Part shown: one piece after another, positions 60,985 to 64,000 of the stretch | How the letters are laid out: each line of letters begins with the position of its first letter | How positions within the stretch are numbered: position 1 is the first letter of the stretch | NCBI RefSeq assembly: GCF_029024305.1 | Contig: NZ_CP118974.1 | Location: 868,001-932,000, forward strand | Direction: 5' to 3' | Length of the DNA stretch: 64,000 bases | Origin: Mammaliicoccus vitulinus | Lineage (GTDB): Bacteria > Bacillota > Bacilli > Staphylococcales > Staphylococcaceae | Position numbers and translations under genes: made by a program | The notes under the pieces: generated by a model | Told to the model about the DNA's origin: nothing | The model's database searches: none | What the model saw: only the letters and a program-made list of their open reading frames with translations

Positions 60985-62094
60985 ATGGAAAAACCAACAC
61001 GTACAAGCCTCTTAAAAGAAATAGCAGAATTTTTGAATGAAGAGACAGAGATGTACAGCATGATGCATGGTGCCTTAAAAAAATTAGTAAATGGCAGTAA
61101 TTTTCACACTGGTTGGATCTTTTTTATAGATGAAGATGGCAAACATGAGTTAGTTGCAGAAGAAGCCTTACCACCAGCATTAACGCACAATAACTGCCAA
61201 TATATGACTGAGGGTACGTGTTGGTGTGTTACTGCATATCAAAATAAAAAATTAACTAAAGCATCGAATATTATTACGTGCTCGAGAATTGTAAAATCTA
61301 CTAAAGAGCATCACGATAAAACGGATGGTATAACACATCATGCAACTGTACCACTTAGGTCAGGTAATGAACAATTCGGATTGTTGAATATTGCCACACC
61401 TCATACGAAACGATACTCTGAAGAAGATTTAGAATTACTAGAATCAGTAGCGTTTCAAATTGGGTCAGCCATTAAGCGTATCATTTTAACGGATCAAGAG
61501 AAGGAAGCGGCACGTATTAACGAAAGAAATAGGCTTGCTAGAGACTTGCACGATTCTGTTAATCAGATGTTATTCTCTTTAAAAATTACTGCTCATGCTG
61601 CTAAAGGATTAAACGATCAACAAGCAGCTAAAGAAGCTTTTCAAACTATAGAAGATACGAGTCAAAGTGCTGTAAATGAAATGAGAGCCCTTATCTGGCA
61701 ATTAAAGCCAATTGGTTTAGAACAAGGTTTGATAGCCGCCATAAAGCAATATAGTCAATTTATCCATATTGAGCCAGAATTTGAAGTAGAAGGTTTAATA
61801 GACTTACCTAATACGATAGAAGAGAATGTGTATCGCATTATTCAAGAATCTTTAAATAATATTAATAAACATTCTGGGCAAAATCGTGCGAAAATTTATT
61901 TAGAGCAAAATAAAAATGAATTTAAGTCGCGCATTATAGATGAAGGAAAAGGATTCGAAAGCAATAAATTAGAAAATAGTTTATCACATGGATTAAAAAA
62001 TATGAAACAACGTGTTCAAGTTATGAAAGGGCATATCGTCATTAACTCTGAATTGAATAAAGGAACGGAAATTAGTATATCCATTCCACTATAA
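60985..62094 (+). CDS. airS: AirS (YhcS/YhcY-type) oxygen/redox sensor kinase
   Basis: 369 residues, soluble: GAF domain (about 25-165), HisKA_3 with H189 in ARDLHDSVNQM, HATPase with DEGKGFE. The GAF domain carries four cysteines, C71, C79, C81 and C99 (CQYMTEGTCWC and ITCSRI), the pattern that binds a [2Fe-2S] cluster in S. aureus AirS. Orthology is inferred from layout and cysteines. AAAGGTGATG RBS. Confidence 0.85.
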   Translation: MEKPTRTSLLKEIAEFLNEETEMYSMMHGALKKLVNGSNFHTGWIFFIDEDGKHELVAEEALPPALTHNNCQYMTEGTCWCVTAYQNKKLTKASNIITCSRIVKSTKEHHDKTDGITHHATVPLRSGNEQFGLLNIATPHTKRYSEEDLELLESVAFQIGSAIKRIILTDQEKEAARINERNRLARDLHDSVNQMLFSLKITAHAAKGLNDQQAAKEAFQTIEDTSQSAVNEMRALIWQLKPIGLEQGLIAAIKQYSQFIHIEPEFEVEGLIDLPNTIEENVYRIIQESLNNINKHSGQNRAKIYLEQNKNEFKSRIIDEGKGFESNKLENSLSHGLKNMKQRVQVMKGHIVINSELNKGTEISISIPL

Positions 62095-62112
62095 ATGTTA
62101 GGGGCATCGTAC

Positions 62113-62742
62113 ATGAGTTATAAAATAATCTTGGTAGATGATCATCATATTGTGAGACAAGGCTTAAGATTTCTATTAGATACTGTTCCGGATTATGATA
62201 TTCTTGCTGATTTTTCTAGTGGCGCTTTATTACTAGATTACTTGGAAAATCATGAAACGCCGGAAATTGTACTATTAGATCTAGTGATGCCTGAAATGAA
62301 TGGTATAGAAATAACTGAAATAGTGAAGAAGAAATATCCGAATATCAAAATATTAGTATTAACAAGCTTTTATGATGAAGAACATGTTATTTCTGCACTT
62401 GATAAAGGGGCTGACGGCTATGAAATAAAAGACGTAGAACCTGAAGCGCTGATTCAAACAATTAGATCGGTATTAAAAGGTGAAAAAAGCATTCATCCAA
62501 AAGTACAATCTATTATTACTGAAAGTTCACAAAAGCCACATCGAGAAAATAAATTATCTAAAAGAGAACTCGAAGTATTAGCAGAAATGGTTAAAGGTAA
62601 AACAAATAAAGAAATTGCAGATACACTTTTTGTTTCAGAAAAAACGATTAAAACACATGTTAGTCATATACTAAATAAATTAAAAGTTTCAGACAGAACT
62701 CAAGCTGCAGTATATGCTATGGAACATCAATTAATCAATTAA
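62113..62742 (+). CDS. airR: AirR (YhcR/YhcZ-type) response regulator
   Basis: 209 residues, NarL family: receiver with D9-D10 and phospho-acceptor D56 (IVLLDLVMP), LuxR-type HTH (LSKRELEVLAEMVKGKTNKE). ATG at 62113 is chosen because TTAGGGG lies 8 bases before it. AirR in S. aureus controls respiratory and redox genes. Paired with the upstream kinase. Confidence 0.88.
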   Translation: MSYKIILVDDHHIVRQGLRFLLDTVPDYDILADFSSGALLLDYLENHETPEIVLLDLVMPEMNGIEITEIVKKKYPNIKILVLTSFYDEEHVISALDKGADGYEIKDVEPEALIQTIRSVLKGEKSIHPKVQSIITESSQKPHRENKLSKRELEVLAEMVKGKTNKEIADTLFVSEKTIKTHVSHILNKLKVSDRTQAAVYAMEHQLIN

Positions 62743-62755
62743 AGACTAATATTGA

Positions 62756-62796
62756 TACGAGTATGTATTGAACGATTCAATATTTACTCGTATTTT
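62756..62796 (+). terminator. Terminator after airR
   Basis: ATACGAGTA...TACTCGTAT arms with an inner dyad GTATTGAACGATTCAATAT and a T run. Confidence 0.8.
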
Positions 62797-62818
62797 TATA
62801 AGTTATTTAAAAAATAAA

Positions 62819-62848
62819 TTTACAAAATGAAAGCGCTTAAAGTATAAT
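62819..62848 (+). promoter_or_regulatory. gltT promoter with cre site
   Basis: -35 TTACAA (62820-62825) and -10 TATAAT (62843-62848), spacing 17. TGAAAGCGCTTAAA (62828-62841) matches the CcpA cre consensus TGWAARCGYTWNCW at 13 of 14 positions and lies in the promoter spacer, a position that represses. Confidence 0.75.
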
Positions 62849-62898
62849 GTGTTACATGGGAGATATAATTTCACTATTTTATAGGGGGTAGTTTGTAT

Positions 62899-64000
62899 AT
62901 GAAGGTCAAAAAGAATTTAACTTTAAAAATTGTAATAGCCTTAGTACTAGGTATATCGATTGGTTCAATATTTAATATGTTCGCAGGAGCGGACTTTGTA
63001 CAAAACACAAATCAATATGTATTTAATGTGCTCGGTCAAATATTTCTAAATTTAATCTTTATGCTTGTAGTACCAGTAGTGTTTGTATCTATTGTACTTG
63101 GTGTAGTAGGTGTAGGTGATCCTAAACTACTTGGTGGCATAGGATTGAAAACAGTAACATTCTTTTTATGTACAACAGCAATCGCTATTATAATAGCAAT
63201 GCTGTTAGCTTTAGTATTTAAACCAGGTGTAGGACAATCAGATTTATTAAATAGTGATGATGTTAAAAAATATGGTGCTGAACAAAAAGCCAAATCCGGT
63301 GATGCAGCTGCGCCAGAGAATCAAACATTTGACCAAACATTAATTAACTTGTTCCCACAAAATCCAATGAAATCTATGGTTGAACAAGATATGTTACCAA
63401 TTATTACATTTGCAATCTTTATTGGTATCGGTATGATAGAGCTTGGTCGAAAAGTAGAAGCGGTAAAAAAAGTTTTCGAGCAGACAAACGATATACTGAT
63501 GTATATCGTTACAATGATTATGAACTACTTTGCGCCAATTGGAACATTTGGACTTGTCGCGACAGCATTTACTAACGCTGGTTTTGGTGCGATTAAACAA
63601 CTAGGAATGTATTTCTTTGTTGTACTACTAGCATTAGCTGTACATTTCTTTGTTATATATGGTGGGGCAGTTAAAGTACTAGCTCATAAAAATCCATTCT
63701 GGTTCTTTAAAATGTTCTTCCCAGCTATGACAGTTGGATTTAGTTCATCTAGTTCTAACGCAACGTTACCAATTTCATTAGAATGTACGAAAGAAATGGG
63801 TGTGAGAAAGGAAATTAGTTCCTTCGTTCAACCTTTAGGTGCAACTATAAACATGGATGGTACAGCTATTATGCAAGGTGTAGCTACCATATTCATTGCA
63901 CAAGTTTCAGGAGTGGATTTATCAGTGATGCAAATGGCTACTGTTGTCGTAATTGCGGTTATAGCCTCAATTGGTACAGCAGGTGTACCAGGTGTTGGCC
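62899..64000 (+). CDS. gltT: Glutamate/aspartate:cation symporter (5' part)
   Basis: DAACS-family carrier importing glutamate or aspartate with protons or sodium. 367 codons before the right edge of the window; the frame is still open, so the last fifty or so residues are missing. Hydrophobic helices, the serine-rich hairpin SSSSNATLPIS and the ligand motif NMDGTAIMQG are present. RBS AGGGGG. The cre site upstream suggests glucose control. Confidence 0.9.
   Translation, partial: MKVKKNLTLKIVIALVLGISIGSIFNMFAGADFVQNTNQYVFNVLGQIFLNLIFMLVVPVVFVSIVLGVVGVGDPKLLGGIGLKTVTFFLCTTAIAIIIAMLLALVFKPGVGQSDLLNSDDVKKYGAEQKAKSGDAAAPENQTFDQTLINLFPQNPMKSMVEQDMLPIITFAIFIGIGMIELGRKVEAVKKVFEQTNDILMYIVTMIMNYFAPIGTFGLVATAFTNAGFGAIKQLGMYFFVVLLALAVHFFVIYGGAVKVLAHKNPFWFFKMFFPAMTVGFSSSSSNATLPISLECTKEMGVRKEISSFVQPLGATINMDGTAIMQGVATIFIAQVSGVDLSVMQMATVVVIAVIASIGTAGVPGVG

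Overview
This is a low-GC Firmicutes chromosome segment of the family Staphylococcaceae. The evidence is the map-vraU-vraT-vraS-vraR order, an ortholog of the ABC exporter known structurally as Sav1866, an AirS-type Fe-S sensor kinase, and two peptidoglycan-type tRNA-Gly genes. The 16S sequence (for example the variable stretch near 29910-29955) reminds me of the sciuri group (Mammaliicoccus) more than of S. aureus, but that is recall, not a comparison.

Layout. 1-3400: end of map, then the vraUTSR cell-wall-stress operon. 3430-10520: housekeeping and small genes (carbonic anhydrase, YihY, YtxH, a PH-domain protein, DUF1128, AmpS, a thioesterase, YfkAB, a DJ-1 family protein). 10995-17243: CidC, the SgtB glycosyltransferase, RecX-YfhH, and an unusual TagGH-like pair whose ATPase half has lost its catalytic motifs. 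17551-28947: YfhP, MutY, a DUF402 protein, a Sav1866-type exporter, a glutamate-synthase-like protein, a FUSC/ArAE protein, GsaB, Bcp, a hydroxyacid dehydrogenase, PerR and YgzB. The gene order from about 4 kb to the rRNA operon follows the yfk-yfh-yga-rrnD region of Bacillus subtilis as I remember it. 29453-36706: one rRNA operon with tRNA-Ile and tRNA-Ala in the spacer, then 23 tRNA genes ending in two non-proteinogenic tRNA-Gly copies. 36918-42849: accessory-looking block (possibly leaderless ArsR regulator with a DMT transporter pair, lone tRNA-Leu, LacI repressor with an operator in front of a truncated oxidoreductase gene, orphan PTS-IIC, D-lactate dehydrogenase). 42946-48218: amino-acid ABC transporter run together with argCJB. 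48541-64000: QueG, TrmL, NagA with a degenerate NagB-like partner, FumC, Ppx-Ppk1, an RluA-type enzyme, a GNAT-nitrilase fusion with the AirSR two-component system, and the 5' part of a glutamate symporter.

The least explained DNA is a family of modular, non-coding repeats lying just downstream of genes (10.5, 17.3, 23.8, 41.5, 48.3 and 52.4-53.1 kb). They combine a short end sequence (AGAGTYTGGGACATAAAT), terminator-like hairpins and a core palindrome of about 95-110 bp. In one subfamily there is also a 41-bp unit, tandem at two loci and single at a third. The 41-bp unit keeps its length and inner positions, but its outer arms change together so that they still pair. No transposase, phage, CRISPR or complete mobile element is visible.
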